Origin: Streptomyces rimosus | Lineage (GTDB): Bacteria; Actinomycetota; Actinomycetes; Streptomycetales; Streptomycetaceae | DNA length: 64,000 bases | Direction of reading: 5' to 3' | NCBI RefSeq assembly: GCF_008704655.1 | Contig: NZ_CP023688.1 | Location: 8,869,001 to 8,933,000, forward strand | Shown: piece by piece, positions 26,065-34,954 of the stretch | Layout: the number at the start of each line of letters is the position of its first letter | Numbering within the stretch: the first letter of the stretch is position 1 | Notes under the pieces: generated by a model | What the model saw: the letters and a program-made list of their open reading frames with translations, nothing else | Database searches by the model: none | Told to the model about the DNA's origin: nothing | Program-made: the position numbers and the translations under genes

Positions 26065-26976
26065 GTGGGACGCGACAAGAACCTCATGGCGGCTCTGCTC
26101 AACGTCCGCAAGGCACTCGGTGAGGAGATCGCGGGCCTGGGCCGAAGCCTGGACGACTCGCGGCGCGAAGTCCTGGAACGTATCGACGCGGAGGCGGCGG
26201 AGCTGCGCGCCGACGGCCGGGAGACCCGCGACCGCGCCCACCGCGGCGCCACCGCCGCCGCGGAGACGGAGCGGACCGTGTCGCAGCTGCGGCAGGAGGT
26301 GCGCGAGGTACGGGAGTCGATCGCCGGGCTCCAGCAGACGCTGGACGCTCTGGCGCGGCATCCGCTGTTCGGTACGGCAACCACCGAGGCGCCGGAGCCA
26401 CTTGACGAGGGGGAAGCCCCCGGGTGGACGGAGCCGGAGCCGGTCGACGCCGGGCAGGAGCCGCCGTTCCCGCCGCTCGCGGAGGGCGGCGGGCAAGAAC
26501 CCGGCCCGCCGGAGGACGCCGTACCCGGCGCCACCCCAGCCCTCGCCCCCTTCGAGGACGAAGAGGGCGACGACCACATCAGCCGCGAAACCCAGGAAGA
26601 CATCGACCACGGCGTGCTGCTGCTGAAGGCGGCCAAGGCCGGGACGGTGGCCCTGGTCTGCCATCGCGAGTCATGGGAGTTCTTCGCCACCTGCGCCGCT
26701 GACAACAAGCACTTCCGCGGCGCCTGGGAGCTCGCGGACCAGGGTGACGGCCGGGTACGGGCCGTACTGTCCGGCCGCTCCCTCATCGGCGCGCTGATCT
26801 CCTTGCGCCACACCCGCGACGAGAGCCACCTGGACGGAACCTGGGCGCTGACCAGCGCCTTCTACTCCCGTATCGCCGAGGGCCTGCGCACGACGACCAG
26901 CGACGGGCGGCGGCCGCTGACCGTGGTCTTCGACGACGGTGTGAGCGACGGGGACCCCGGTACGTCCGGGGCGTAG
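26065..26976 (+). CDS. Hypothetical protein with N-terminal coiled coil
   Basis: A GTG start with GGGGG before it gives 303 residues. Residues about 5-110 are a charged helical region (SLDDSRREVLERIDAEAAELR, then TVSQLRQEVREVRESI in shape) likely to form a coiled coil. Then comes a Pro/Glu-rich linker of about 70 residues, and a compact C-terminal domain with LLLKAAKAGTVALVCHRESWEFF and SLIGALISLRH. I do not recognise the family. It could be a cytoplasmic scaffold or effector; nothing in the neighbourhood decides this. Confidence 0.65.
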   Translation: MGRDKNLMAALLNVRKALGEEIAGLGRSLDDSRREVLERIDAEAAELRADGRETRDRAHRGATAAAETERTVSQLRQEVREVRESIAGLQQTLDALARHPLFGTATTEAPEPLDEGEAPGWTEPEPVDAGQEPPFPPLAEGGGQEPGPPEDAVPGATPALAPFEDEEGDDHISRETQEDIDHGVLLLKAAKAGTVALVCHRESWEFFATCAADNKHFRGAWELADQGDGRVRAVLSGRSLIGALISLRHTRDESHLDGTWALTSAFYSRIAEGLRTTTSDGRRPLTVVFDDGVSDGDPGTSGA

Positions 26977-27127
26977 CGTTCGCATTCCGTACGCCCTCCG
27001 GTTCCCGGCCACACGCGGAGCGCAAAGCGACCGGAATCGCGTGGCCGACCCGCACCCCACCCGTCATCTTGGTCGGGAGGCCGGTCCGTAACCGGCTCCG
27101 GGACCAGGGAACCCAAGGGGGACCACC

Positions 27128-27553
27128 GTGGCCGTCCGCAAACCGACCGCACTGCTGATCGCCGCCGCCACCTTCGCCGCCGCTTCGGTGCTCGGCCTTA
27201 CGGGCGCGGCGACCGCCGGCACTCCCACTGCCGCTTCCACCGGCTTCGCCGCCCAGACGCAGCGGGCAGGGCTGACCGCCGCCCAGGCCGACCGTTCCAA
27301 GGCCCCGGTCAAGCCGGCGTGCCCGTACGGCCACCTGTGCATCTGGGCCAACGGAAACGCCTACGATTACCACGCCTGCGGCTACTTCCCCCTCCCCAGC
27401 CTGGCCGGCAACGGCACCTGGGTCAACAACCAGACACCGGGCACCGTGGCCCGCTTCTACAACAGGGCCGGCAGGGAACTCTGGAACACCGGCCCGGCGT
27501 ACAGCTCCGGAACCGCCGACTGGACCCTGGTCGGGTATGTCCGGCCCTGCTGA
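27128..27553 (+). CDS. Secreted peptidase-inhibitor I36-like protein
   Basis: The 141-residue product has a signal peptide ending near ATAG at about residue 30, a short propeptide-like stretch, and a mature domain with CPYGHLCIW, HACGYFPLPSL, NNQT and a C-terminal VRPC. Four cysteines and the CPxGxxCIW motif resemble the I36 (SMI) family of Streptomyces secreted inhibitors, or the related beta/gamma-crystallin-like fold. GGGGG precedes the GTG. Inhibition of a protease is inferred. Confidence 0.7.
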   Translation: MAVRKPTALLIAAATFAAASVLGLTGAATAGTPTAASTGFAAQTQRAGLTAAQADRSKAPVKPACPYGHLCIWANGNAYDYHACGYFPLPSLAGNGTWVNNQTPGTVARFYNRAGRELWNTGPAYSSGTADWTLVGYVRPC

Positions 27554-27580
27554 GCCCGGGACCGGCGGGCGGACCTGTCG

Positions 27581-27967
27581 TCAACTCCCGGCGTACTGCG
27601 CCAGCCCGTGGCCGAAGGACCAGTCCGCCGACGTGTTCTCGGTGACGGTGACGAACACGTTCCGCGGTTCCGCGCCCGCGTAGGCGTGGGCGAGTTCGGC
27701 GATCCGCCGGTAGAGCGCCTGTTTCTGTGCGGGGGTGCGGCCGGAGCGCATCGTGATAGCGATGTAGACGATGCCGTCATCGCGGTCCGGACCGAGGTAA
27801 CTCCCGTAGCGCAGTGTGCTGTTGGCGCCATGATGGCCGTTCAGTACCTGGAACAGATCCTCCGGCGGAATGCCGATCGTCTCCTAAAGCGCGTCGTGGA
27901 CGGCGCGGCCGAGCGCGTCCAGCCGCTCGCCGTCGGCCCGCAGGGCGTCGATGCGGACAAAGGGCAT
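27581..27967 (-). pseudogene. 4-oxalocrotonate-tautomerase-like gene with in-frame amber codon
   Basis: Reading from ATG 27967 (AGGAGG before it) gives MPFVRIDALRADGERLDALG then AVHDAL, a TAG at 27886-27884, and in the same frame ETIGIPPEDLFQVLNGHH to GLAQYAGS and TGA at 27581. Both sides belong to one 128-residue tautomerase fold: the conserved Pro after Met is kept, and later segments IVYIAITMRSGRT and NVFVTVTENTSADWSFG fit family members. A single base change explains the stop. Either the gene is newly dead or the sequence has an error; readthrough or recoding is less likely. Confidence 0.8.
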
Positions 27968-28026
27968 GGTGGGTCTCCTCCCGACGTGCGGGCCCGTGCC
28001 GGTCCCGCGTCCTCGCCAGGCGAGCA

Positions 28027-28042
28027 TACATACTAGTAGGTA
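28027..28042. promoter_or_regulatory. 16-bp near-perfect palindrome, operator candidate
   Basis: TACATACTAGTAGGTA differs from a perfect palindrome at one base pair and has an AT-rich core in GC-rich DNA. It lies 60 bp upstream of the tautomerase start and 112 bp before the YihY gene, a typical position for a TetR/MarR/PadR-type operator. The matching regulator is not adjacent. Confidence 0.6.
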
Positions 28043-28153
28043 CAGAGGGTGTTCCGGCCCCGGGCGGCCTCCCTCACCCCCGGTGGGCGACACGCGCCGC
28101 CCGTCCAGCAGCGAGGCTGGCCGGGCCGGTTCCCCCTGCCGTGAGAGGGCAGC

Positions 28154-28966
28154 ATGATGGCGTTCACCGGTCTCGCCCGGCCGCTGGCGGGACGTATCGT
28201 GCGGCAACTGGTGAGCGTCAACATCCTGGATCTCGCGACCCGGCTGGCGGCGCAGGCGTTCCTGACCGCGTTGCCGATGCTGATCGCGGTGTCGTCCTTC
28301 TGCCCGTATGCCGTGCGGCAGGAGCTGCTGAGCTCGCTGCGTTCCCTGGTCGGTGCGGACAGTCCGGTGCTGGCGCAGGTGGCCGTGGCCAACGGGGGCC
28401 GGGACCAGGCGCTGCACAGCTGGGGAACGGTCGGTGTGCTGGTCGCCCTGCTGTCCGCCACCGCCTTCACGCGGGTTCTTCAGCGGGTGTGTGAACGCTC
28501 CTGGCACCTGCCGCGTTCGGGCGCCCGGATCGTGGCCTGGCGCTGGGCGCTGTGGCTCGTGGTGTGGATCGTGGCACTCCTGTACCAGGGGCTGCTGCAC
28601 CGGGCGTTCGGCGCGGGGCCGGGGCTGGGGGTGCCCCTCCAGATGGTGGGAGCCGTCGCGATGTGGTGGTGGACCCAGCATCTGCTGCTCGCCGGGCGGG
28701 TGCGCTGGCTGCCGTTGCTGCCGGGGGCGCTGCTGGCCGGGGTGGGCGTGGTGGCGTTCTCCTGGGCTTCCGGGCTCTGGCTGCCGCGCGCGCTGACGCG
28801 GAGCGTCGAGCGGTACGGGCAGCTCGGCTCCGTCTTCACGCTCCTGTCGTGGCTGATTCTCTTCTTCGCCACCGTCGTGGTCGGCATCGCCGTCGGGCAA
28901 GTGCTGGCCCATACGGGGTCCCTCCGGCGGCGGCTGGGACTGCCCGATGAGCCGTCAGGCGACTGA
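28154..28966 (+). CDS. YihY/BrkB-family inner membrane protein
   Basis: The 270-residue protein has about six hydrophobic helices in the YihY pattern: LTALPMLIAVSSF, HSWGTVGVLVALLSATAF, WALWLVVWIVALLY, MVGAVAMWWWTQHLL, LPGALLAGVGVVAF and SVFTLLSWLILFFATVVVG. It was once misnamed RNase BN. GAGAGGG precedes the ATG. Its last 12 bp overlap the end of the convergent DUF2252 gene. Confidence 0.8.
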   Translation: MMAFTGLARPLAGRIVRQLVSVNILDLATRLAAQAFLTALPMLIAVSSFCPYAVRQELLSSLRSLVGADSPVLAQVAVANGGRDQALHSWGTVGVLVALLSATAFTRVLQRVCERSWHLPRSGARIVAWRWALWLVVWIVALLYQGLLHRAFGAGPGLGVPLQMVGAVAMWWWTQHLLLAGRVRWLPLLPGALLAGVGVVAFSWASGLWLPRALTRSVERYGQLGSVFTLLSWLILFFATVVVGIAVGQVLAHTGSLRRRLGLPDEPSGD

Positions 28967-30361
28967 CGCCGCGGCCACCCGGCCGGTACGCGCCGCCTCG
29001 GCCAGCGCCCGGTGGTCGCGCTCGTTCTGGTCGGCGTAGCGCTCGGCGAACTCCGCGAGCGCGCGGTCGAAGGCGTCGGAGCGGCCCAGGTAGGCGGCGA
29101 TGGCGATCCGGTCACCGGACCGGGCGTGGGCCCGGGCCAGCGTGGTGCCGCACAGCCGGCCGAACTGGCGCATCAGACCGGGCGACATCGTGTCGGCCTG
29201 GGGGATGGCCTTCCAGTCGCGCAACTGGCGCAAGTAGAAGTCGCGTTGCCGCCCGTCCAGGCCCTCGACCCGCTCCCAGCCCAGGAACATGTCGCTGGCC
29301 GCCTGCATCAGCCGCTGCCCGCTGACGACCCGTTCCCCCTGGTTCGAGAAGGGGCCCGGCCCGGCGTACGGCGCGAGCACCGACTCCTGTGCCTCCTTGG
29401 CCTGGAGGAGGAGCGGGTCCGTGTCGTCCCGGCCGAGCAGCAGGACGATCCAGCAGCGCGTGCCCACACTGCCGACACCAACCACCTTGCGGGCCATGTC
29501 GGCCACCCGGTACTGCGCGAGGAGCGTCCGCCGGTCGGCCTGGAGCGTCCGCGCGTAACGATCGACCAGCTCCCGCAACTGCTGCTCCAGGTGCGCGCGT
29601 TCGACGTCCGGCAGAAGGTCGCCGAGCGGCACGACGAGCGGCGGGTCGGGCGCGATCCGCAGCTCGTCGCCGACGGTGAGGGCGAGCCGGTTCAGGGCCT
29701 GGAGGTGGTCGCGGGTACGGGCCTTGGCGAGGACCCGGGAGACCCGCCGCCGGTCCTCCTTGGCCCAGCCCTCGCTCAGCGCGCCGTACAGCTCGTCCGC
29801 GTCGATCCGCGCGTACCACACGTCGAGGTTGCGCATCCCGGCGTAGCCGTCCATCGCCTCGCGGTACGCGCGGACCGTCTCCCGCACCACCCGGGCCCGC
29901 TCCGGCCCGCCGAAGCCGTTGGCGCGCCCGGCGATGACGAGGCTGGCTGACAGCCGTTTGACGTCCCACTCCCAGGGGCCGGGCAGCGTCTCGTCGAAGT
30001 CGTTGATGTCGAAGATCAGGTGCCGTTCCGGTGAGGCGAGCAGCCGGAAGTTCAACAGGTGCGCGTCCCCGCACAGTTGGGCCCGCAGCCCGGTGGACGG
30101 CGTACCGGCCAGGTCGCCCGCCATGACGGCGGCGGCCCCGCGGAAGAAGCGGAACGGGGATTCGAGCATCCGCCCGTACCGGAGCGGCACCAGCTCCGGG
30201 AGCCTGCTCGCCGACTGCCGCTCGACGACGGCGACCGGATCGGGCCGGTCGGCCGCGGGCGCGAACTCCGCGTGCCGGGAACGCGGCACCAGCGCGCGGG
30301 CGGCCCGGCCGCGCGCGGCCCGCTCCTGCGGTGACGGATGCGTGCGCCCGGCGTCGGCCAT
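28955..30361 (-). CDS. DUF2252 protein (kinase-like fold)
   Basis: The 468-residue protein matches DUF2252: PLRYGRMLESPFRFFRGAA, then LCGDAHLLNF and IFDINDFDETLPGPWEWDVKRL. GDAHxxNF and DFDE resemble the catalytic loop and metal motif of aminoglycoside-phosphotransferase-like kinases, so a phosphotransferase role is possible. The C-terminus has GTTLARAHARSGD. AGGAGG lies before the ATG. Substrate unknown. It opens the stress-type island with the neighbouring YihY gene. Confidence 0.88.
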   Translation of the reverse strand: MADAGRTHPSPQERAARGRAARALVPRSRHAEFAPAADRPDPVAVVERQSASRLPELVPLRYGRMLESPFRFFRGAAAVMAGDLAGTPSTGLRAQLCGDAHLLNFRLLASPERHLIFDINDFDETLPGPWEWDVKRLSASLVIAGRANGFGGPERARVVRETVRAYREAMDGYAGMRNLDVWYARIDADELYGALSEGWAKEDRRRVSRVLAKARTRDHLQALNRLALTVGDELRIAPDPPLVVPLGDLLPDVERAHLEQQLRELVDRYARTLQADRRTLLAQYRVADMARKVVGVGSVGTRCWIVLLLGRDDTDPLLLQAKEAQESVLAPYAGPGPFSNQGERVVSGQRLMQAASDMFLGWERVEGLDGRQRDFYLRQLRDWKAIPQADTMSPGLMRQFGRLCGTTLARAHARSGDRIAIAAYLGRSDAFDRALAEFAERYADQNERDHRALAEAARTGRVAAASVA

Positions 30362-30402
30362 GGTGTCCTCCTCCCGGCGGGCGGCTCGCCGCCCGGCATT
30401 AC

Positions 30403-30437
30403 GAGGCGCCGCCCGGCCACCGCCGGAACGGCGCCTC
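30403..30437 (-). terminator. Hairpin after the DUF7144 gene
   Basis: GAGGCGCCG (30403-30411) pairs with CGGCGCCTC (30429-30437) over nine bases with a 17-nt loop that can itself fold. It lies 31 bp beyond the leftward gene's stop and before DUF2252. Confidence 0.5.
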
Positions 30438-30467
30438 CTCTCTCGGGCCTCCCGCCCGGCCCCGGGT

Positions 30468-30929
30468 CTACAACGGCGCGTTGTAGACCTTGTGGGCCTC
30501 CCGGTGCCCGTACGTGGCCAGGGACCAGATCACCAGCACGTCCAGCGCGATGAGGACCACCGACCACACGGGGTAGTACGGGGTGAAGAAGAAGGTCTCC
30601 AGCATGCTGGCCACCGCCACGCCGATACCGACGGCGCGCGCCCAGGTGCGGCCGCTGAAAAGGTTGAACGCGGCCGCGACGATGACGATGCCGGAGATCA
30701 GCTGGATCCAACCCCACCCGCTGACGCTGAAGTCGTAGGCGTAGTTCTGCTGCGACCGGTAGAAGTTGTGGTCGATGATCGCGGCGAGGCCCGCGATCAC
30801 GTGGTAGGCCCCCACGACGGACAGGATGCACACGGCGAACACGACCCCGCCGATCGTGACCGGGCGAATGTGGGGCTCCGGTGCCGGTGCGCTCTGCCGG
30901 CTCTGCCCTGCCGAAGTCTGCTCAGCCAT
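30468..30929 (-). CDS. DUF7144-family four-helix membrane protein
   Basis: The 153-residue protein has four transmembrane segments: VVFAVCILSVVGAYHVIAGL, IQLISGIVIVAAAFNLF, AVGIGVAVASMLETFFF and VLIALDVLVIWSLA. The loop FSVSGWGWIQ and the end YGHREAHKVYNAPL are typical of this family, often found near stress genes. GGAGGAGG precedes the ATG. A TCACC-N7-GATGA dyad lies 56 bp upstream. Confidence 0.82.
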   Translation of the reverse strand: MAEQTSAGQSRQSAPAPEPHIRPVTIGGVVFAVCILSVVGAYHVIAGLAAIIDHNFYRSQQNYAYDFSVSGWGWIQLISGIVIVAAAFNLFSGRTWARAVGIGVAVASMLETFFFTPYYPVWSVVLIALDVLVIWSLATYGHREAHKVYNAPL

Positions 30930-30984
30930 GCCCGAACCTCCTCCTCGGTGGGCCGAGCATCCACCGCCCGGCCCCGCGCCCGGT

Positions 30985-31001
30985 TCACCCGCCGGGGATG
31001 A
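30985..31001. promoter_or_regulatory. Inverted repeat TCACC-N7-GATGA (island motif, copy 1)
   Basis: Copy 1 of the 17-bp motif that recurs in the 31-42 kb island, with one base different from the perfect dyad. It lies upstream of the leftward DUF7144 gene. Confidence 0.6.
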
Positions 31002-31025
31002 GTCCGGGCGGACACCGGCCCACCG

Positions 31026-31042
31026 TCACCCTTGTGAGGTGA
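31026..31042. promoter_or_regulatory. Inverted repeat TCACC-N7-GGTGA (island motif, copy 2)
   Basis: Perfect 5-bp arms with spacer CTTGTGA, 41 bp from copy 1 and 65 bp upstream of the rightward gene at 31107. The pair could serve the two divergent promoters. Confidence 0.65.
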
Positions 31043-31106
31043 GGCCGCCGCCCGTCGCCCGGCGAGAATGGCGGGGAGGCCAGGCCGCCGCAGCGGAGGT
31101 GACGCC

Positions 31107-31394
31107 ATGGGCGCGCAGGCGGGTGCGGGGCCCGGGCGGGCCGGAACGCCGTCCGGCGGCGGCGATTTCGAGATCCGGGTCCGGGGCAGGGTCGGTGCGG
31201 CCCTGGCATCGGCGTTCGGTGATCTGACGGTCCGGCTGCGCCCGGCCGAGACGGTGCTGTACGGGGCGGGCCTCGACCAGGCCGCGCTGTACGGCGTCCT
31301 CGACCGCATCCAGGCGCTGGGGCTGGAGCTGCTGGAGGTGCGCCGGCTGCCCGGGGCGTCCGGTGGGCGCACCGCGCCCGCCGAAGGGCCGTAA
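31107..31394 (+). CDS. Small conserved-looking protein of the stress island
   Basis: The 95-residue product reads as one small alpha/beta domain after a Gly-rich start: FEIRVRGRVGAALASAFGDL, VRLRPAETVLYGAGLDQAAL, then LDRIQALGLELLEVRRL. GGAGG stands before the ATG. It is followed 69 bp later by a LuxR-type regulator on the same strand, and a TCACC-N7-GGTGA dyad lies upstream. The family has no name known to me. Confidence 0.7.
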   Translation: MGAQAGAGPGRAGTPSGGGDFEIRVRGRVGAALASAFGDLTVRLRPAETVLYGAGLDQAALYGVLDRIQALGLELLEVRRLPGASGGRTAPAEGP

Positions 31395-31463
31395 GGTCCC
31401 TTCCGGACCGGGCCCCGCCACGCGACGCTGCACATGTACCGCCTGCCGCCGGGAGGTGAGGGC

Positions 31464-31964
31464 ATGCCCGCTGCGCTGCGCACCGCGCCGAAGAGCCGCC
31501 GTCCGGCCGGGCCGGAGAAGCCCGGACGGGCGTCCGATCTGCGTGTACGGCTCCAGGAACTGGGCGGCGACGCCCGGTCGGCGAACTCGGCCGTGACGGC
31601 CTGCCTGGTGTGGGTCGCCGACCTCCTCGTGGACATCGCGGACGGGCTGGACGACCCCCGGTCCGCTGCGGCCCTGGTGGACGAGGCGGCGGCGGTGCTG
31701 GCCTCGGCGCCCCGGCGGGCCCGGACCGTACGGAATCCGGCGCCACCGGCCGAGCCGCTGACCGCACGGGAACTGACCGTGCTCCGGCGCCTGCAGACCG
31801 GGGACCCGCTGCGGCGGATCGCCGACGACCTGTTCGTGTCGCACAACACCGTCAAGAGCCATACCCGCGCGGTCTACCGCAAACTCGGCGCCCACTCCCG
31901 GGCCGAGGCGCTGCGCCGGGCCAGGGAGCGGGGGCTCCTCCATCAGCGCCCCGGCCGGGAGTGA
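31464..31964 (+). CDS. LuxR-type (GerE) DNA-binding protein
   Basis: The 166-residue protein has a helical N-terminus and, at the C-terminus, a GerE helix-turn-helix: LTARELTVLRRLQTGDPL, then RRIADDLFVSHNTVKSHTRAVYRKLGAHSR in pieces. GGGAGGTGAGG lies before the ATG at 31464; an upstream ATG at 31434 is weaker. It has no response-regulator receiver. It may regulate the island; the site it binds is unknown. Confidence 0.8.
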   Translation: MPAALRTAPKSRRPAGPEKPGRASDLRVRLQELGGDARSANSAVTACLVWVADLLVDIADGLDDPRSAAALVDEAAAVLASAPRRARTVRNPAPPAEPLTARELTVLRRLQTGDPLRRIADDLFVSHNTVKSHTRAVYRKLGAHSRAEALRRARERGLLHQRPGRE

Positions 31965-32064
31965 CGCAGGTCACCGCCACCCCTGTCACATCGGGCCGGG
32001 CCGTCCCGTCATAGGGGTGCAGCCGTCGAACAGCGGCGAATGAACACCACAGAGGAGAACCACC

Positions 32065-32538
32065 ATGGACGCCCGTCTCAACCTCTTCGGCAGCCCGACC
32101 GCCGGCAAGTTCCTCAAGCACCTCGTCTCGGCGGGACAGGCCGTCACGGACTCGGGCCTGCCCGCCGCGACGCAGGAGCTGGTGAAGATCCGCGCGAGCC
32201 AGATCAACGGGTGCGGCTTCTGCACCGACATGCACACCAAGGAGGCCGTCGCCGCCGGTGAGACGGCGGTACGTCTGAGCCTGGTGGCGGTGTGGCGGGA
32301 GGCCACGGTCTTCACCGAGGCCGAGCGCGCCGCACTGGAGCTGGCGGAGCAGGGCACCCGGATCGCGGACGCGGCCGGCGGGGTCCCGGACGAGGTCTGG
32401 GCGAACGCCGCCAAGCACTACGACGAGGAGCAGCTCGCCGCGCTGGTGTCCCTGATCGCGCTCATCAACGCCTTCAACCGGATGAACGTGATCGTCCAGC
32501 AGCCCGCGGGCGACTACCGGCCCGGGCAGTTCAAGTAA
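32065..32538 (+). CDS. AhpD-like carboxymuconolactone decarboxylase-family protein
   Basis: The 157-residue protein has the AhpD/CMD core INGCGFCTDMHTKEA with the redox pair Cys50/Cys53 and His57 in the proton relay position. Family members act as alkyl-hydroperoxide reductases or related thiol oxidoreductases. AGGAG precedes the ATG. As a single gene in a stress-type neighbourhood, an antioxidant role is likely. Confidence 0.88.
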   Translation: MDARLNLFGSPTAGKFLKHLVSAGQAVTDSGLPAATQELVKIRASQINGCGFCTDMHTKEAVAAGETAVRLSLVAVWREATVFTEAERAALELAEQGTRIADAAGGVPDEVWANAAKHYDEEQLAALVSLIALINAFNRMNVIVQQPAGDYRPGQFK

Positions 32539-32589
32539 GCGGGGGAGCGCCGGGGCGGAGGCTTCGCTCCACCCCGGCGGCCCGGCCGT

Positions 32590-34863
32590 TCACAGCAGTT
32601 CCAGCTCGCGGGCCCGCCGCACCGCGGCCGACCGCCGGGTCACGGCGAGCTTGCGGTAGACGCTCTTCAGGTGCGTCTTGACCGTGTTGACCGACAGATA
32701 CAGGTCGGTGGCGATCTCCTCGGTCGTCATCATCTGCGCGAGGCGGCCGAGCACCTCGCGTTCCCGTACGCTGAGCCGCTCGACCGGGTCCGGGGCCGGG
32801 GCCGACGCGGTGCGGGGCGGCCCGGGGCGGGCCAGGACGCGGGTCCGCGCGCCGCCGGAGGAGTCGAGCGCGGCGGCGCACACCGGCTCCACCGCCCGCA
32901 GCAGCCCCGACGGCAGCCGGCAGCCGGCGACGGCGTCACCGATCCGTACGGCCGGCGGCCCGCTGCGCTCCGCCGCCTTGGCCAGTCCCGCGGCCAGGGA
33001 GCAGACCTCGGTGAGGAACGGATCGGGCGCGCCGCGCAGTGCGGTGCGGGCGTGACCGAGTTCGCGGCGGGCCCGGGTGGGTTCGCCGCGCGCCAGGCCG
33101 ATCCAGGCGCGTACGACGTGCAGCGAGGAGCGGGACGGGTCCGTGGCGGTCCATGTGGGCAGCGGCGGTTGGCAGGACCGGGTGGCGAGTTCACCGGCGG
33201 CGCGGAAGCGGCCGCGCAACACCTCCAACAGGGCGAGTTCGACGAGGCAGTCCCGGCGCAGCACGCCGTTCCCGGCGGAGCTCGCGGCCTTGAGGCCCGC
33301 GGTGAGGGAGACCGCCGCGGCCTGGAGGTCGCCGTCGCGCAGTTCGCCGTGGCCGCGGATCGCCAGGGTGAGGGCCGGGATCTCCGGGTGCGCCGACAGC
33401 ACCGTCCGCGACAGCCCCGCGCACAGGCTCTCCACCTCGGCCGCCGCGGCCCGGGCGGCGTCCGGGGCCCGGGAGCGCGACTGGGCCATGCGGATCACGG
33501 CGTGGGTCAGACGGCAGTGGGTGACACGGTCCCCCTGGCCCGTGGGGAGTTCCGCGACGAGCCGCGCGGCCCGGTCCAGGAATCCGGCGCAGGCCGCGTC
33601 GTCGCCGTGCGCGAGGGCCGAGGCCGCCGCGACGAGCACGGGCTCGGGTTCGGTGGCGTCCGCGTCGGGCGCCTCGGACAGCTGCCGTACCAGATCGTCC
33701 GGCAGACGCTCCCCGGTCAGGCCCAGCACCTGGCCGACCGCCAGCCGGCTCACGATCAGCCGCCCGGCCCGCCCCTGGTCACCGGCCGCGAGCCAGTGCC
33801 GTACGGCGTCGGCGAGCAGCCCGTGCGCCCCCAGCCAGCCGGCGGCCCGGCGGTGCAGCTCGGGCACGAGCCCCGGCGTCTCGTGGCGCAGGCACATCCG
33901 CAGCACATCGGCGAACATCCGGTGGCAGCGGTACCAGCCGTGCCCGTCGGGCCGCAGGAAGGAGTTCTCCCGGACCAGCGCCGCGAAGTGGCCGCCCGCC
34001 TCCTCGCCCGCCAGCTCCGCTGCCAGCTCGGCGTTGACGTGCTCCAGGACGCTCGTCGTCAGCAGCAGCCGCCGCATGCCCGGCGACTGCACGTCGAGGA
34101 CCTCCTCCACCAGATAGCTGACCACCGCCTCGTCGTCCCCGGCGAACTGCGCCACGAACCGTTCGGGACACGGCTGTTTCTCCATGGACATGGCCGCGAG
34201 CCGCAGCCCCGCCGCCCACCCGTCGGCGCGCTGCCGCAGGGCGCTCACCACCTGCTTGGACACCTCGACGCCGTGCTGGGCGAGCAGCGCGGCCGTCTCC
34301 CGGTCGTCGAAGGCCAGGTCGGCGGTGCGCAGTTCGGTGAGTTCGCCGGACAGCCGCAGGCGGTGCAGGTGCAGCGGCGGGTCCCGGCGCGCGAGCACCA
34401 CCAGGCGCAGTACGGGCGCGGCGTGCTTGAGCAGGGCGATGATGTCCTCGGCGGTCGGCGAGCCGGGTTCGGTGTGGAAGTCGTCCAGGACCAGGACCAC
34501 CGGGTCGCGCCGCCCGGCCAGCCGGGCCGCCAGCGCGGCCACCAGCCCGGGACCGCCGGAGACCGGCACGTCCGGCCCGTCCGCGCCCAACGCGCTGATC
34601 ACCCGCGGCCAGAAGACGCCGGGCTGCTCGTCGCGGCCGTCGCAGGTCACCCACGCCACCGGCCCGGGAGAGCGGCCGTGGTGCGCCCACTCCACGGCGA
34701 GCGCCGACTTCCCGGCGCCCACCGGGCCGACGACCACCGTCAGCGGCCCCAGGACGCCCCGGGAGATCCGGTCCGTCAGCCGGGGTCTGGGGACCAGCCA
34801 GCCCGGCAGGGCGGGCACCGCGGTGCCGGGCGTGGGCCCGTCGCGCTGCTCCGTGTCACCCAT
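32590..34863 (-). CDS. LAL-type LuxR-family regulator (MalT-like)
   Basis: The 757-residue protein has an N-terminal ATPase with Walker A GPVGAGKS (46-53) and VVLVLDDFHTE as Walker B. A long TPR-like helical middle follows, and the C-terminal GerE helix-turn-helix reads LSVREREVLGRLAQMMTTEEIA and VNTVKTHLKSVYRKL. Such regulators bind ATP and an inducer and multimerise on DNA. The ATG at 34863 has GCGAGG upstream. Two adjacent palindromes lie at 34955-34985, about 90 bp upstream. It is the strongest candidate regulator of the island motif, but this is inference. Confidence 0.88.
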   Translation of the reverse strand: MGDTEQRDGPTPGTAVPALPGWLVPRPRLTDRISRGVLGPLTVVVGPVGAGKSALAVEWAHHGRSPGPVAWVTCDGRDEQPGVFWPRVISALGADGPDVPVSGGPGLVAALAARLAGRRDPVVLVLDDFHTEPGSPTAEDIIALLKHAAPVLRLVVLARRDPPLHLHRLRLSGELTELRTADLAFDDRETAALLAQHGVEVSKQVVSALRQRADGWAAGLRLAAMSMEKQPCPERFVAQFAGDDEAVVSYLVEEVLDVQSPGMRRLLLTTSVLEHVNAELAAELAGEEAGGHFAALVRENSFLRPDGHGWYRCHRMFADVLRMCLRHETPGLVPELHRRAAGWLGAHGLLADAVRHWLAAGDQGRAGRLIVSRLAVGQVLGLTGERLPDDLVRQLSEAPDADATEPEPVLVAAASALAHGDDAACAGFLDRAARLVAELPTGQGDRVTHCRLTHAVIRMAQSRSRAPDAARAAAAEVESLCAGLSRTVLSAHPEIPALTLAIRGHGELRDGDLQAAAVSLTAGLKAASSAGNGVLRRDCLVELALLEVLRGRFRAAGELATRSCQPPLPTWTATDPSRSSLHVVRAWIGLARGEPTRARRELGHARTALRGAPDPFLTEVCSLAAGLAKAAERSGPPAVRIGDAVAGCRLPSGLLRAVEPVCAAALDSSGGARTRVLARPGPPRTASAPAPDPVERLSVREREVLGRLAQMMTTEEIATDLYLSVNTVKTHLKSVYRKLAVTRRSAAVRRARELELL

Positions 34864-34954
34864 GGGCGGCACCTCGCTCTCGGAGCGGGAGGGTGGTGCG
34901 GCTCAGGCAAGTGTCGGGCGGGCACGGTGGCACGGGCAGCGCGGCGGGCGGCGT

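Noticed and set aside
27581..27967. Selective amber recoding (pyrrolysine-like) in the tautomerase gene
   Set aside because: Nothing in the window supports recoding machinery; simple mutation or sequence error is the plainer explanation.
31965..32064. A further copy of the island dyad before the AhpD-like gene
   Set aside because: TCACC at 31977 has no GGTGA partner at the right distance; the nearest matches need several mismatches.
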